Below are positions 23,122 to 36,609 of a stretch of DNA of 64,000 nt, in pieces. Under the pieces are notes generated by a model. It made no database searches. It was not told the DNA's origin and saw nothing but the letters and a program-made list of their open reading frames with translations. Where the stretch lies: positions 62,001 through 126,000 of the forward strand of contig NZ_JAHMHI010000001.1 in NCBI RefSeq assembly GCF_018914005.1. Reading direction: 5' to 3'. The translations under genes were made by a program, and so were the position numbers. Positions within the stretch are counted from its first letter, which is position 1, and every line of letters begins with the position of its first letter. The stretch is from Mycoplasma zalophi (lineage in GTDB: Bacteria; Bacillota_I; Bacilli_A; Mycoplasmatales; Metamycoplasmataceae).

Positions 23122-23148
23122 ATAAAAAAGAGATATAAATATCTCTTT
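23122..23148 (-). terminator. Terminator of gap
   Basis: AAAGAGATA-TTTA-TATCTCTTT hairpin followed by TTTTATATTTTTT on the minus strand. Confidence 0.8.
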
Positions 23149-23157
23149 AAAATATAT

Positions 23158-24165
<1,008 letters not shown>

Positions 24166-24222
24166 ATTTGTCCTTTCTTACAAACTATCACTATAATGAT
24201 TTTAATTTAAAAATTTCAAAAA

Positions 24223-25125
24223 TTATTTTTTTAATGTATCAAAATTTTCGTTTATTAATTTTACTAAAATATTTTTTAAATTTTTAAAAGTTTTTTCGTC
24301 AAAATTATTTGTATTACTAATTAACTGTGTTGATTTTTTTTCTATATCAACAAAACTAAAAATATATGTCATTTTTTGCATTTGAGTTCTAGACATTAAA
24401 ATATTCATAATATATTCTTGAAAAAACCAAAGAGGTTTATTAATCAAGCCTAAACCTGTATAAAATAGATAATCTACATCTTTTAAAAGTGGAAGAATAG
24501 AATCTTTGATCTTGTATCCTTGAATGCTTAAAAAATTATACAAATCATTTAAATCTAAAAAAGCAACAGTTTTATTTTGTGATGCTATTAAAAAAGCTAA
24601 ATATTTTAATGAATAATTCACATTAATTAAATCATCATTTACAATAAATAAACTTTTAGTAGCCTTAAGTTTTAAATGATCATTTATTAATTTTTTTATA
24701 TCTCCATATTCTTTAAATGTTTCTATTGTTTTTTTAAGCGCTTCTGTTTTTTTAGTTTTGCTATTTCAAAAATTATCAATATCTTTTTCAATGTTTGTTA
24801 TGTTTGAAAATCAAAAATTGTCTAAAATTTTTTGTTTTTTAAATCATGGTTGATTACTAAAATCTAAATCTAAAAATCCATAACTATTTACCACTAATTC
24901 TCAATCAGGTTTTTTTTGATATTTTTTTAAATAACTATAATATTTATATAATAAATTCATTCCTTCTTTAACTTGTTCATCATTAAGATTAAGTTTAGCG
25001 ATAATTTCTTTGATTTCATCATTATTAAGCATTTCTTCTTGTATTTTGCTTAATTTTACTTTAGGAGTATTTAAATTTATTTTAATTTCTTTTATTGATA
25101 CATTACTCATTTGAATTCCGTTCAT
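24223..25125 (-). CDS. DnaI-like primosomal helicase loader, ATPase motifs degenerate
   Basis: 300 aa. Identified by position directly after a DnaB-type initiation protein and by its layout. An N-terminal helical region is followed by a RecA-like segment: KSLFIVNDDLINVNYSLKYLAFLI takes the place of the Walker A strand and helix, NKTVAFLDLNDLYNFL the next strand, and VDYLFYTGLGLINKPLWFFQEYI the Walker B strand. The GxxGxGKS and DD residues are absent, so ATP binding is doubtful. The ATG overlaps the upstream stop (TAATG); an ATG five codons later has a better GGAA site. DnaI assignment is inference. Confidence 0.6.
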
Positions 25126-25976
25126 TAATATAAATTATTGATATTTTGTTTATTTTTTGAATAGTTTTTTATTTCTAAAGTGATTTCTAATTCCTTTTTA
25201 ATATCATTTGTTAACATAATGTTTTTTGTTGCGTAGTCACGAGCAATAGTTTCAACATAATTTACAACAATTTGATTGTTAACTTTCAATGAAAAATCAA
25301 TAAATAAGTTAATTTGTTCATCTAAAAAACCTAAATTAACTAAGTTTTCAATCATCTTTTTATGGTATATAGTTGGCTCTTGATTTGTTTTTTGTTTTAT
25401 AAATTGTTCAGGAGTTAAAATATTACCAAAATTTGTATTTGCATTAATATTTTTAGATTTTTCTATTTCAGTATGTAATTTATCGAAGTTTAAATTTATA
25501 TTATCCTTTAATTCAAATAAATCAGTATATTTTTTTGAAGTGTTAATATATTCGTCTTTATTTAAAGTAAATAACTGTTGTGCAAAAAATATTTTTTCAT
25601 ATTTTTTTTCACCAATTAATTTAAAAAGTTGTTTAGCTAAAACTGATTTTTGATATTGTTCAATTGTTAGTGGTTTATTTAAAGAAATGATCATGTTTTG
25701 AAATAAGGGAGATTCAAAACATCTTATTAAACCCACGGCTTCTAATTTATCTTTTGCATCAGTTAGGATTTCTATATTACAATTTAAATAATTTAAAACT
25801 TCATCCAATGAAAACTCATATCTAGGATTTTGAGTTAAATTAAATTCATCTAATAAATAATGATAAAGCGCAACTGATTCCATACCTATAATAGGTGTGT
25901 ATAAAATACGAATATTTTCTAAGTCTGTTTGACTAATGTATTGATTTTTTTCAATATAAAAATTATTGTACTGCAT
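25125..25976 (-). CDS. DnaB/DnaD-family replication initiation protein
   Basis: Like B. subtilis DnaB, helps load the replicative helicase at origins and restart sites. 283 aa. The N-terminal winged-helix DDBH1-type region reads IRILYTPIIGMESVALYHYLLDEF. Later comes a DDBH2-like segment with IIVNYVETIARDYATKNI (YxxxIxxxW-type motif, with Y and no terminal W). ATG at 25976 with GAGGTG upstream; an in-frame TTG four codons earlier is rejected. Overlaps the dnaI-like gene, the conserved dnaB-dnaI pairing. Confidence 0.82.
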   Translation of the reverse strand: MQYNNFYIEKNQYISQTDLENIRILYTPIIGMESVALYHYLLDEFNLTQNPRYEFSLDEVLNYLNCNIEILTDAKDKLEAVGLIRCFESPLFQNMIISLNKPLTIEQYQKSVLAKQLFKLIGEKKYEKIFFAQQLFTLNKDEYINTSKKYTDLFELKDNINLNFDKLHTEIEKSKNINANTNFGNILTPEQFIKQKTNQEPTIYHKKMIENLVNLGFLDEQINLFIDFSLKVNNQIVVNYVETIARDYATKNIMLTNDIKKELEITLEIKNYSKNKQNINNLY

Positions 25977-26033
25977 ACAACACCTCAAATCTAAATTATT
26001 AATTTCGAATTTTTCGTTCTTGATAATCTAATT

Positions 26034-26585
26034 TTAAATGCTTGAAAAATAAATTTTGAAGAATTTTTTAAAAAAATTTCTAGATAGAACTTTATAACAA
26101 TAAATATTTACAATTTTAGGATCAAAAAAGTGCTTATTTATAGTATCAATTACAATTTTATTCTTGTTATTTACATTTCGTTTTTGTAAGTTTTTTACTC
26201 TTCTTTTTTCCGGAATCTCAATGCGAATAACTTTTGAAAAAAAACGGCTGAAATTAGCATTTTTTTTGTATAAAATTGGGATTTCTACGAAATCATAAAA
26301 ATTATTTTCCAAATGATTTTCAATTAAGGGAAAAATTAATGATTCAATTTCGTTAATAAACTCAGGTTGTAAAAAAAGTCTATCCACAAGTGCTTTTTTA
26401 TCAACTTCAACATCATTTACAAAATTTTCACCAAGATTATTTTTTATTAATTTATAACCTTCACTTCCATTTTGATAGAGTTTTTTTACTAGATTATCAA
26501 CAATTAAAACATGATAGCCTTGATGCTGTAAAAAATTTAAAAATGTTGATTTACCTACACCACTTTTTCCAATTATCGCTATCAT
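26034..26585 (-). CDS. coaE: Dephospho-CoA kinase
   Basis: Last step of CoA synthesis: ATP plus dephospho-CoA. 183 aa. P-loop IIGKSGVGKSTFLN (about 4-17), IVDNLVKKLY (Asp of the D-x-[VL] motif), FVEIPILYKK and a RVKNLQKRN lid-like region. It is shorter and more divergent than typical CoaE. It starts immediately after the exonuclease stop and is part of the dnaE-exo-coaE-dnaB-dnaI string. Confidence 0.85.
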   Translation of the reverse strand: MIAIIGKSGVGKSTFLNFLQHQGYHVLIVDNLVKKLYQNGSEGYKLIKNNLGENFVNDVEVDKKALVDRLFLQPEFINEIESLIFPLIENHLENNFYDFVEIPILYKKNANFSRFFSKVIRIEIPEKRRVKNLQKRNVNNKNKIVIDTINKHFFDPKIVNIYCYKVLSRNFFKKFFKIYFSSI

Positions 26586-27464
26586 TTAAATTACCTCTAA
26601 TTTTTTTAAATTTTGAGTTATTTTAACAAGTTCTAATTCTTGCAATCTATTTTGAGCATTTTCTGATATTTTTACATTTAAAAATGAGTTTAAAATGTTT
26701 TTATCTTCAAAAGGTACATCATATCTCAGTTGTGCTAAATATTTATCTCTTTTTAGATCATTTTGATATTCTAAAAATTTTTTTTGAATATTTTTATCTA
26801 GTGACTGTATATTTACATAAATATTTTCTACATTATGATATTTGTCTAATAATTTAATTGCAGTTTTTGGTCCAATTCCTTTTACACCTTTAAAATTATC
26901 AGAACTATCACCAACTATTGATTTATAGTCTACAACTTGTCAAGGATAAAAATTATAAATTTCAAAAAAGTTATCATTTGTTATTTCAATTAACTCCCTA
27001 TTTTTGGGTTTTAAAATTTTTACATTGATATCAATTAGTTGATTTAAATCTTGGTCGGCTGAATAGATTAATATTTCTGTATTTTCTTTTAATTGAGAAG
27101 TTATTGTTGCAACTATGTCATCAGCTTCAAATCCGTTTTGTTCAAAACTCTTGAAATTAAGTTCTGGTAAAAGATCCTTTATAATCAAAAGTTGAGTATA
27201 AAAATCTTCAGGTGCTTTTTGTCTTTGTTGTTTATATTCTGGGTATTCTTCGTGTCTGAAGGTTTTTGCTCTTGCATCAAAGCAAAAGAAAACTTGATCT
27301 GGTGAATATTCTTTTAATAATTTAAAAACTGTATTAAAAAAACCAACAATAGCATTTGTTTTAATACCTGTTGTTGTTTCTAACTTTAATTTTGAATATA
27401 ATGTTCCATAATAACTTTTAAATACTAAATATGTTCCATCAATAATAATTACTCTTTTTTTCAT
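26586..27464 (-). CDS. 5'-3' exonuclease (PolA-type FEN domain, stand-alone)
   Basis: Flap/5' nuclease for primer removal. 292 aa, covering only the N-terminal nuclease domain of Pol I; no polymerase domain follows. Metal-site motifs: IIIDGTYLVFKSYY, FFCFDARAKTFRHE, GFEADDIVAT, YSADQDLNQL, and the helix-3-turn VGDSSDNFKGVKGIGPKTA. The ATG at 27464 has AAAGGAA upstream and overlaps the dnaE stop (ATGTAATG), so translation is coupled. Confidence 0.95.
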
Positions 27465-30424
27465 TACATTTCCTTTCAACCTTTAATTTGTCAACTTAAA
27501 TCTTGTTTTTTAAGAATATCAACATAAATAATTTTACCGACGTGCTCTTTAATTGGTGAATTATTTCAAATAAACACTTGAATTGAGGCGCTACTATCAA
27601 ATAAATTTACAATGGTAAAAGGCTTATTATTTTTAGTGGTTTTTACAATTGCATCTTTTATATAAACTGCAATTTTATGTTGGGTACCAGGGTGAATATC
27701 AATTAATCTTATATCTGATTCAAATTGCTTTGTAAGAGAAGAATTATAAACATTACCTAAATATAATATTTCATTTTTTGATTCAAATTCATAATCATAA
27801 TTATAGTGAATTGGTTTAACATTTCAGTTAATTTGTTCTCAATTAATCATCTTTGTTTTTGTATTATATCCATTAAATAATTCTAATTTAAATGCGGTAG
27901 AATTTTCTAAACTATTTAATATTGAAACTTGATTTTCAAATTCCCTAAATATGCTAGCTTTTGTTAATGTTTTAAGAGTGCTTTCTCCAATTGAAGCAGC
28001 TCTTAATCTTAAAAATGTTTCTAAAATGTTTTTAAAAACACCATTTTTATTTCTTTCGCTTACAATATTTTCTGCCCCAACTTTACCAAAACCTTTGATC
28101 ATTGTTAAAGGTAAATAAATTTTTTTATTTTTTATAATAGATTTTAATTCTGAATCATTAATTGTTGGACTTACTACAGAAATGCCTAATTCTTGTGCTT
28201 CGAAAATATATTTATTTAAATCTTCATAACTATTAATAGAAGAAGAGATAATTGCATTATAAAATTCTAGTGGAAAATGGGTTTTTAAATAAGCCATACG
28301 ATATGTAATTAGTGAATAACTAACTGCATGAGATTTATTAAAACCATAAGCAGCAAAACTTTCGATATTATCAAAAATATTTTCAGCTAATTGTCTATCA
28401 TAATTATTTTCAACGGCTTTTTTAATAAAAATATCTTTAAAACTTAAAAATTCTTCAACTTTTTTCTTACTAATTGCTCTTCTTAATAAATCAGCTTCAG
28501 CATAATCCATATTACTTATTTTTTGAACAATTTCTAAAACTTGTTCTTGGTAAATCATTATTCCATACGTTTTTTCTAAAACCTTATCAAAAATTTTTTC
28601 TACTTTTGGAATTTCTTCTTTTTGATTTTTTCTATTTGCATATGATTTAATATGTTGCATAGGACCTGGTCTAAACAAACTAATAATCGCTGCAATATCA
28701 TTAAAATCTGTTACTTTTACTTTCATTAATGTATTACGCATTCCTGGACTTTCTAGTTGAAAAATACCCGCAGTTTTACCACCTGAAAGTAACGTAAAAG
28801 TTGCTTTGTCATTTAAAGGTATATCGTCAATATCAAAATTGGGATTTTGTTTTTTAATTTCTAATAAAATATCATTAATAATAGAAAGTGTTTTAAGTCC
28901 TAAAATATCGATTTTTAAAAGTCCAAAAGTCTCTAAATAATCCATGGTTATTTCGGTTTGCAAGTAATCGTTTGCAAACATAATTGGCGATTTTTTAATA
29001 ATTTTTTGATCAGAAATAACAATTCCAGCTGCATGAGTTCCAGTTTGACGATAAAAACCTTGAATTTTACATGCTTCATTAAAAGCGTTTTTTAAATCAT
29101 TTTCACCTGTTTCTGGATTTTTATATTTATTTAATTCATCACGAAATGCATATTCTTGTTCGTAAATTTCTTCTAATCTTAAATTGTTAGGAATTTTTTT
29201 TGCTAAATGATCAATTACTGGAATAGGAACATTGAAACTTCGTGCACTATCACGCATAGATGATTTTGAACCTAATGTTGAAAAAGTAATAATTGATGAT
29301 ACATTTTCTTTTCCGTATTTTGAAATTAAATAATTTATTAAATCTTGCCTTCTGTCGTCTTGAACATCAATATCTATATCTGGTAAACTAATTCTTTTAG
29401 GATTTAAAAATCTTTCAAATAATAAATTGTATTCAATTGGATCGATTTGGGTAATACCTAATAAATAACTAATTAAAGATCCCGCCGCTGATCCACGACC
29501 CGGCCCTATTGAAATATGATTTGCCTTAGCTCATTTAATAAAATCTCAAATAATTAAAAAATAATCTTCAAAACCTAATTGTTTAATAATTTTTAATTCG
29601 TATGTTAATCTTTGCTTATATTCATCTAAGTTAATTTTTTTTATTTTGTTTTTTGCACTTTCAATTACTAATTTTTTTAAAAATTCAAAACTTGAAATAT
29701 TTTCTGAATTTTTATAAACCGGCATTTTAAATTTAGAAATAGGTACTTCAATTGCAAGAGATTTAGCTAAATTATTTGTAAATTCAATAAGTTTTTGAAT
29801 TCTTAAATCATCGGTTTCTATGTTAGCAACTAAAATATCAATAAAACGTTTTGTTTTGTTTTGTGTTTTTATTCATTCCAGTGTTTCAAGTGTTTGATTA
29901 TCAAAATGATCAAAAATTCTTCCTTCATTAACATAAAGAAACTTTTGATCATTTATTGTATTTAAATCGATTTTTAATTTTTCAATAATTTGTAAGTTTA
30001 TTGCAATATATGTGTCTATTTCAGTATATTTACACTTAGTTTGTGCAAATAAACCCAATGTAGGATGATCGATAAAAATTAAATTTTGAAATTGTCTTAA
30101 ATATGTTTGTGAAACTAATTCATTTTGTGATTGATAAAAATTTAGCTCAAATAATTCTTTTAATCCTGATAAATTTTTAGCAATAACTATTAGTTCAGAT
30201 TCCGTTGCTTCTTGAGTAGTTTTTATTTGGATTCCGTAAATAGTTTTAATATTATTTTCTTTAGCTTTTATACAAAATTGAGCAAATGAAAACATATTTT
30301 TGTTCTCTGTTATTGCAAGATACTCAAGTTCATTATCTTTTGCTCATTTTATAAGAGAATCAAGTTCAATAGTTGATTCAAGTAAAGAAAATACTGTGTT
30401 TACATGTAAATTAATTAGTTTCAT
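27464..30424 (-). CDS. dnaE: DNA polymerase III alpha subunit DnaE
   Basis: Replicative polymerase of the DnaE type. 986 aa. The N-terminal PHP domain is degenerate (NLHVNTVFSLLES in place of HLHxxYS). Polymerase motifs are intact: IGPGRGSAAGSLISY, the catalytic LPDIDIDVQD, QTGTHAAGIVIS, FRPGPMQHI, YGIMIYQEQV and AAYGFNKSHAVSYS. The C-terminal OB fold is present. Six or more TGA-encoded Trp residues fragment it. Starts 11 nt after thiI. Confidence 0.97.
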
Positions 30425-30435
30425 TTTTAGCCTCT

Positions 30436-31575
30436 CTATTTGTTTGTAAAATGATATATGGTCACATTTTCAATTGCTTCTGTCTCTAATTCCTTTAGTC
30501 TTGGCAATTCTTCTTCTAATTTTAGCGCTTCTTGCAAATTAGGTTTTGTAACTGGTTCTTTAGGAGCAAATAATTCACATGTTTCACAAGCTCTTCTTAT
30601 ACTTATTTCATAAGTGTTAATTTGCTCTGCTATTTTTATGGTATCATTTTTATCAAAACTTACCAAAGGTCTAAAAATTGGTAAATTTGTCACTTCTTGA
30701 ATAACATTAATGCTTTCTAACGTTTGACTAGCTACTTGTGCTAAATTTTCACCATTAGATAATGCAGTATAATGAAATTTTTTTGCAATTGCATCAGCAA
30801 TACGGTAAAAACTTCTTCTCATTAAAGTAATTTTGTATTTTTGATTAGAAACAAGTGCTAAATAATTCATTATTTTTGTGTAATTTATCTGAAATAATGT
30901 TGATTTTAATTGATATTTTGTAATTTGTGTAATTAATTCTTCTACTTTTTGAGTTGTGAAAAAATCAGTGTGTGGCGGAGTTATAAAGTTAATAAAATCA
31001 ACTATTAATCCCCTTTTTTGCATTAAATTAGCAGCAACAGGACTATCAATTCCACCACTCATTAAATGCAGTGTTTTGCCGCTTATTCCAACAGGCATTC
31101 CACCTCTTGTATAATTATAATTTGAAAACACAAATGATTTTTTAGCTTTTATTTCAACATATATTGTTAAGTCAGAATCTTTTAATTGTACATATGAGTT
31201 TTCAAAATTTTTTAAAATTATTCCCCCTAATTTTTCATTAGTTTCTTGACTAGAAAACATAAAGTTTTTATCTGATCTTTTTGTCTGAATTCTAAAAGAA
31301 TTAAATTTAAATTGTTTTGCTTCTTCTAATACACAGTTAACAATATTATCTCAAGTTGTATCTATTTCTTCAACAATGCTATAACTTGATAATCCAAAAA
31401 TATATTGTAATTGATTTACGTTATTTTCAGAATAGCTAATAAAAGCACGATCAAAAGTTACAACTACTTCACCTTCCATTTTTTTCTTTAAATTATTCTC
31501 TAAAACTTTTATAAAATTAATTCTATTTTTACCCTTTAAAGTTAATTCCCCATATCTTAATAAGATTTTTTTCAT
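30436..31575 (-). CDS. thiI: tRNA 4-thiouridine synthetase
   Basis: Makes s4U at tRNA position 8. 379 aa: N-terminal ferredoxin-like and THUMP domains (LLRYGELTLKGKNRINF), PP-loop HLMSGGIDSPVAA, and a Cys pair in RRACETCELFAPKEP. It lacks the C-terminal rhodanese domain, as in Firmicutes. One TGA Trp at IDTTWDNIV. The ATG overlaps the upstream ezrA-like stop (TAATG). Confidence 0.95.
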
Positions 31576-33278
31576 TAGTTACTTCCTTTTTCTATGTGTT
31601 TATAAATTTTATCAACTGCTTCTATATATTTTTTAGATTCAATACTTTTTTCAATTTCCAAGCATAAATTATTAATATCTGGAATACTACTTCTATATCT
31701 ATTAAAAAAAGTAATTGAAATTTGAAACAATTTATATGCTTTTATTTTTATACCAATTGATGCTTCCATTGCTTTTACTTTTAATACAAAATTTTCGACA
31801 TCATCATTAAAAGCCTCAAAAATATAACTATTGTTTTGGTTTTTAATCCGAATTTTTTTGTTAAATTCTTTAATATTTTCAATATTTTTTCATTCAATAT
31901 CTGTTAGTTCTAAATTTAAAGTTTTTAATTCAGCTTGCATAGCTAAAAATTTAAATTCATATTTTTTCATTTTTGAAATTACTTCATTTAATGGTGAAAA
32001 TTGCTTTTTTAAATCCTGAATAACAATAAGCTGGTTATTTATTTCTTTTATTATAGTTAATAATTGCAATAACGCTTGCTGATTTGTAAATTTTGTTCCA
32101 CTTATTAAAGTAAAAAAATCATCTCTAAAATCATTTTTTCATAAATTTTTGTATTTTAAAATGTTTTCTTCCATTGCGTATGTTAGTTGATTATTTTTTT
32201 TAAAAAATAGATAATCTTTTTTCAATTCTTGTTTTTTTTCTTCTAAATTTTTTAGTAAAGTTTCAACATTTTCTTTATTATAGGTAGTCTCTTTTAAGTA
32301 TTTATATGCATTCTCTTCTATCTTAAATTCATGTATTATTTTATTTATTTCTTGTAAAAGGTTTGCAAACAATTCATTAATTTTTTTAGAATTTTTTAAA
32401 TAATTTTTTTGTTCAAATAATTCTTGAAGACTTTTGATTCATTTTTCTATTTCAGATAATCTTTTTGTAATGTTGAATTTAACTATGAAATTTGTAAAAC
32501 AATTTTGTTGTAATTTAGTTTTTATTTTAAAAAAATCATTTATTTTGGTATCCAAAAACATTTTTAAACCATAAGCTTCATTTAATATTTTTGAATAATT
32601 TAACAAAATTAAATTCAAGTTTTTTAAATTAGTAAAGTTTATATTGCTATTATTTTTTATAAATTCATTATTTTTAAAAAAATTATAGTTTTCACTCCAT
32701 TGATTTTCAATTATCTGAATTTCTGAGTTAAAAAAAACGTATTTTTGTTCATTAATCTTAACATAACTGCTAAGTTTTCTAAAAAATGAAAATAACAAAC
32801 GAGCGTGATGAATAATTAATTCAGTATTTTTTGTGTGTTTTTTAACAAAAGAATTAATGTTTTTTTCAAGTTGTGAAATTACTTTAATGTCTTTTTTACA
32901 TTTTCTTAAACCCTTATCTATGTTTTTTATTTCTTTTAAAATAACTACTAGTTTTTTGTCAAAAGTAAAATGAATTGTATTTTTAAGAGTTGTTGAATAA
33001 AATACCAAACCAGAATGTTTTGCCTTAAATTTTGTATACATTTGCGCATATTGGTTGTATATTTTATTAAATTCAATATCATTTTTTGAAAACATTTCAA
33101 ATTGAGTTAATGTTTGAGTAAAATTTTTTAGCACTTTGTCATTTTTTTTAGTTTTTAAAATAATTTTTTCTATTCCATATTTTTTATAATAATTAAAAAT
33201 CCAAATATATCATAAAAACAAAACAGTAAATGTTAAAAAAATTAAGATTAAAATAGCTAAAAACAAACTTATTTTCAT
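31575..33278 (-). CDS. EzrA-like membrane-anchored coiled-coil protein
   Basis: 567 aa. One N-terminal membrane helix (LFLAILILIFLTFTVLFLW), then a short basic stretch and about 500 residues of Lys/Glu/Asn-rich helical coiled coil. This is the architecture of EzrA, the division regulator next to thiI in many Firmicutes. Sequence similarity is too weak for a firm call; the gene order with thiI is the main support. It ends overlapping thiI. Upstream is the divergent rpsD promoter region. Confidence 0.6.
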
Positions 33279-33388
33279 ATATATTAATTTTATATAAATT
33301 AAACAAATAAACATAAAAAAACAAATTAAATTTGGAAAATAGTTTTTTTGCTAAAAAATAACACAATTTATAGTAAAATTTAAAAGCA

Positions 33389-33418
33389 TTGACACAGCAA
33401 TTGTACATAGTGTAAAAT
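33389..33418 (+). promoter_or_regulatory. Promoter of rpsD
   Basis: TTGACA at 33389-33394 and TAAAAT at 33413-33418 with an 18-nt spacer. About 105 nt of leader follow before the rpsD ATG, containing a TGCAA...TTGCA hairpin just before the ribosome site. Confidence 0.55.
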
Positions 33419-33524
33419 TTTTGAATTCTTAAGATTTGAGAGTAAGTTAGCTGTTATACTGAAATCATTAAAAACTTAATATTACAACTAGAGTGCAAAA
33501 AAGTCCTTGCAGAAAGGAAACAAT

Positions 33525-34124
33525 ATGTCTCGTTTTAGAGGATCAATATTTAAAAAATCTCGTCGTTATGGGATTTCATTATTAGAAACAGGAAAAGAAT
33601 TCGCAAAAGGTAAACAACGTAAATACGCTCCAGGACAACACGGACAAAAACGTGCAAAATTAACTGACTATGGACTTCACTTATATGAAAAACAAAAAGT
33701 TCGTTTTATTTATGGAATAAATGAAAGACAATTTGAAAACACATTTAAAAAAGCTTCAAAAAAACAAGGTATTACCGGTACAAACTTCTTACAAATGTTA
33801 GAAACCAGATTAGATAATGTTGTTTATCGTGCTGGTTTTGCAAAAACAAGAAGACAAGCCCGTCAATTAGTAAATCATGGTCACTTTACTTTAAATGGTA
33901 AAAAAGCTAATATACCTTCAATGCAAGTTGCAATCGATTCAGTTATTGAATTAAAAGAAGGATCACGTCAAAATTCAGAAATTACACAAGCTATGACTGA
34001 AAGACAAGTTGCTGAATGAATTAAACGTGAAGAATTTAAAGCAACATTATTACGTCTACCTGAAAGAAAAGAATTAAATCCTGAAATCAATGAATCATTA
34101 ATTGTTGAGTTCTACAACCACTAG
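33525..34124 (+). CDS. rpsD: 30S ribosomal protein S4
   Basis: Primary 16S rRNA-binding assembly protein. 199 aa. Starts [20 protein letters not shown], has [14 protein letters not shown] and the S4 domain [30 protein letters not shown]. One TGA Trp precedes IKREEF. AAAGGAA precedes the ATG. Its position beside the divergent ezrA-like gene matches other Firmicutes. Confidence 0.98.
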
Positions 34125-34131
34125 AATTACC

Positions 34132-34158
34132 AAAAAACATCTTCGGATGTTTTTTTTA
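34132..34158 (+). terminator. Terminator of rpsD
   Basis: AAAACATC-TTCG-GATGTTTT hairpin with an extended T run. Confidence 0.9.
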
Positions 34159-34305
34159 TTTAAAAAATAAAAAATACTAATTTAATAATATGAAAATTAA
34201 TAGTAATTAAAGAAAATATTTTGTAAATTTTGCTAAGTTAATAAATAAATTTCTTTTGTCAAAAGTTAAAAATGATAAAATTAAAACAGTTTTTATAGGA
34301 GGCTT

Positions 34306-36468
34306 ATGAAATCAAAAAAAGCTTTAATTTTAATATCTATGGGTGTTGTTTCACTGCTAAGTCCATTGTTTTCATTATCATGCATCAAACCTAATGATAA
34401 TGAAAATACTAAACAAACCTTAATAGTTGAAGAAAATAATTTAAAAGATTACATTAATAAGGGAATTATATTAGCAGTAAATAATTTCAATAAATTACCT
34501 GATATTGATTTAAATAACTTTGATCAAGAAAATACAATATTTTATTTAGTTAAACCAATTGAACAAAATTCAGTAAAATGAACATTGCCATATAAATTTG
34601 GCATAGGAAATCCTTTTGTTGATTTTTTAAACCAGAAAACTAAATTTAATATTGAATACATCGAATTATCTAATGCAACACAAATTGCAGATAATAGTTT
34701 TTCAAACCTTAAAAATCTAAAAGAAATTAATGCCCCTAACGTAATTGAAATAGGTTATGGAGCCATTGAAAATAGTAATTTACTTGAATTAATTAATATC
34801 CCTAATGCTAATAAAATTGCGCAAAACGCTTTTTATAACACTAAATTTTTAGAAAATCTAATTAATAAAAACCCACAAAAATTAGCAATTGTAAACAATG
34901 TTTTAATAAATGGTCAAAAAGCTAGTGGTAAAATCAATATTCCTAGCAATGTAACAATTATAAGTGATGGAGCCTTTGAAAATGCAGCCGAATTAATAAG
35001 CGCTAACATGCAAGGAATTGTACAGGTTGGTTATCGTGCTTTTTGAAATGCTAATTCTTTAAAAAGTATTAATTTACCCAATGCTGTTTCAATTGGTGAT
35101 TGAGCTTTTGCACACGCAAAATCACTAACAAGTATTAGTTTACCTAATGCAACAGAAATAGGTGAAGGAAGCTTTAAGGATGCAAGTTCACTATGATTTA
35201 TAAATATTCCAAAAGTAACAGAAATTAAAAATCGTGGTTTTGAAAACGCTATTTCATTAAAGATAATAAATTCACCCAATATAACTAAATTAGGTGACAG
35301 CGCTTTTGAAAATGCTAGTTCATTAATTGAAATAAATATCCCTAATGTAACTGAAATTGGACAAAGTGCATTTTACAATGCTAAATCACTTGAAAATTTA
35401 AACATACCTAATGTAACTCAAATTAATGAGCATGCTTTTAAAAATGCTAGTTCATTAAAAAATATTAAAATACCTAATGTCATTTTAATCGCAAAAAGAG
35501 CATTTGAAAATGTTAATTCATTAACTGAAGTTGATATACCCAACACTTTAAAAATTGATGACATGGCTTTTTATGGCGCAAGTTCTTTAGTTACTTTAAA
35601 TGCTCCAAAAGTAAAAGAAATTGGAGAAAATGCTTTTTGAAATGCTAATTCATTGGTTAGTGTAAATGCAGATAATGTAATTGAAATTGGGCAAAGTGCT
35701 TTTGAAAATGCTAAATCATTAAAAAATTTAAATATTTTAGGTGTTGAAAAAATTAATAAAGATGCATTTAAAAATGCTACTTCATTAACAACATTAGAAT
35801 TACCTAATATATTAGAAATTTCCGATAATGCATTTTATAATGCAACAGAATTATCAAAACTAAATGCCCCTAAAGTTATAACAATTGGTCAAAGTGCTTT
35901 TGAAAATGCTCAATCTTTAAAAAATATAAATATTTTAAGTGCTCAAGAAATTAAAAGAAATGCATTTAAAAATGCAAATTCGTTAATAAAAATTGACGCG
36001 CCTAACGTAACAAAAATAGGGCAAAGTGCTTTTGAAAATGTCACTTCATTACAAACATTAAATATGCCAAATGTAAGTGAAATTCCCACTAGAGCATTTA
36101 AAGACGCTAGATCATTAGAAAACATTAACATTGAAAATGCAACAGAAATAGGGCAAAGTGCTTTTGAAAATGCTAGTTCATTAACTGAATTAAATATACC
36201 TAATGTTACTTTAATAGATAGATATGCCTTTTTTGGCGCTAATTCTTTAGAACGCGTAAATGCAAGCAATGTAACTGAATTAGGTGAAAGTGCTTTTGAT
36301 GATATCGGTTCACTGGAAATCTTAAATATACCTAAAATTTCAGTAATAAATGAGTATGCATTATACTATACATCAATTTCTCTTGAAGATTCTTCACTAC
36401 CTACTGAAATAACAGAAAGCGTTTTAGAAAAACTAAAAACTGGAGAATACTGAGAAACAAACAGCTAG
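34306..36468 (+). CDS. BspA-like LRR_5 lipoprotein
   Basis: Surface lipoprotein of 720 aa. Signal peptide with lipobox FSLSC (Cys26). A head domain of about 65 residues (LKDYINKGIILA ... SVKWTLPY) comes first. It is followed by some 20 leucine-rich repeats of the Treponema/BspA type (LRR_5), each about 23 residues with consensus SAFENAxSLxxLNIPNVTEIGQ. The DNA repeats are near-identical, which favours expansion and contraction by recombination. BspA-like proteins bind host matrix proteins or other bacteria in studied species; here adhesion is inferred. Strong AGGAGG site before the ATG. A decayed copy lies at 38391-39019. Confidence 0.9.
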
Positions 36469-36499
36469 ATACAACAAATAAGTATTGTCGTATTTTTTT
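36467..36499 (+). terminator. Terminator of the LRR lipoprotein gene
   Basis: GATACAACAA and TTGTCGTAT form an imperfect stem before seven T. Confidence 0.6.
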
Positions 36500-36609
36500 G
36501 TATTAAAGAAATTTTAAAAAATATTAAAAAATTCTTACAATATTTAAAATGAATTGTTATTACTTTTAAAAAGTAAAGTATAATAAAATTAAATAAAAAA
36601 GGAAATAGT

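Noticed and set aside
35031-36269. Minus-strand open frames opposite the LRR lipoprotein
   Set aside because: Produced by the repeat structure of the plus-strand gene; they repeat with the LRR period and have no start signals.
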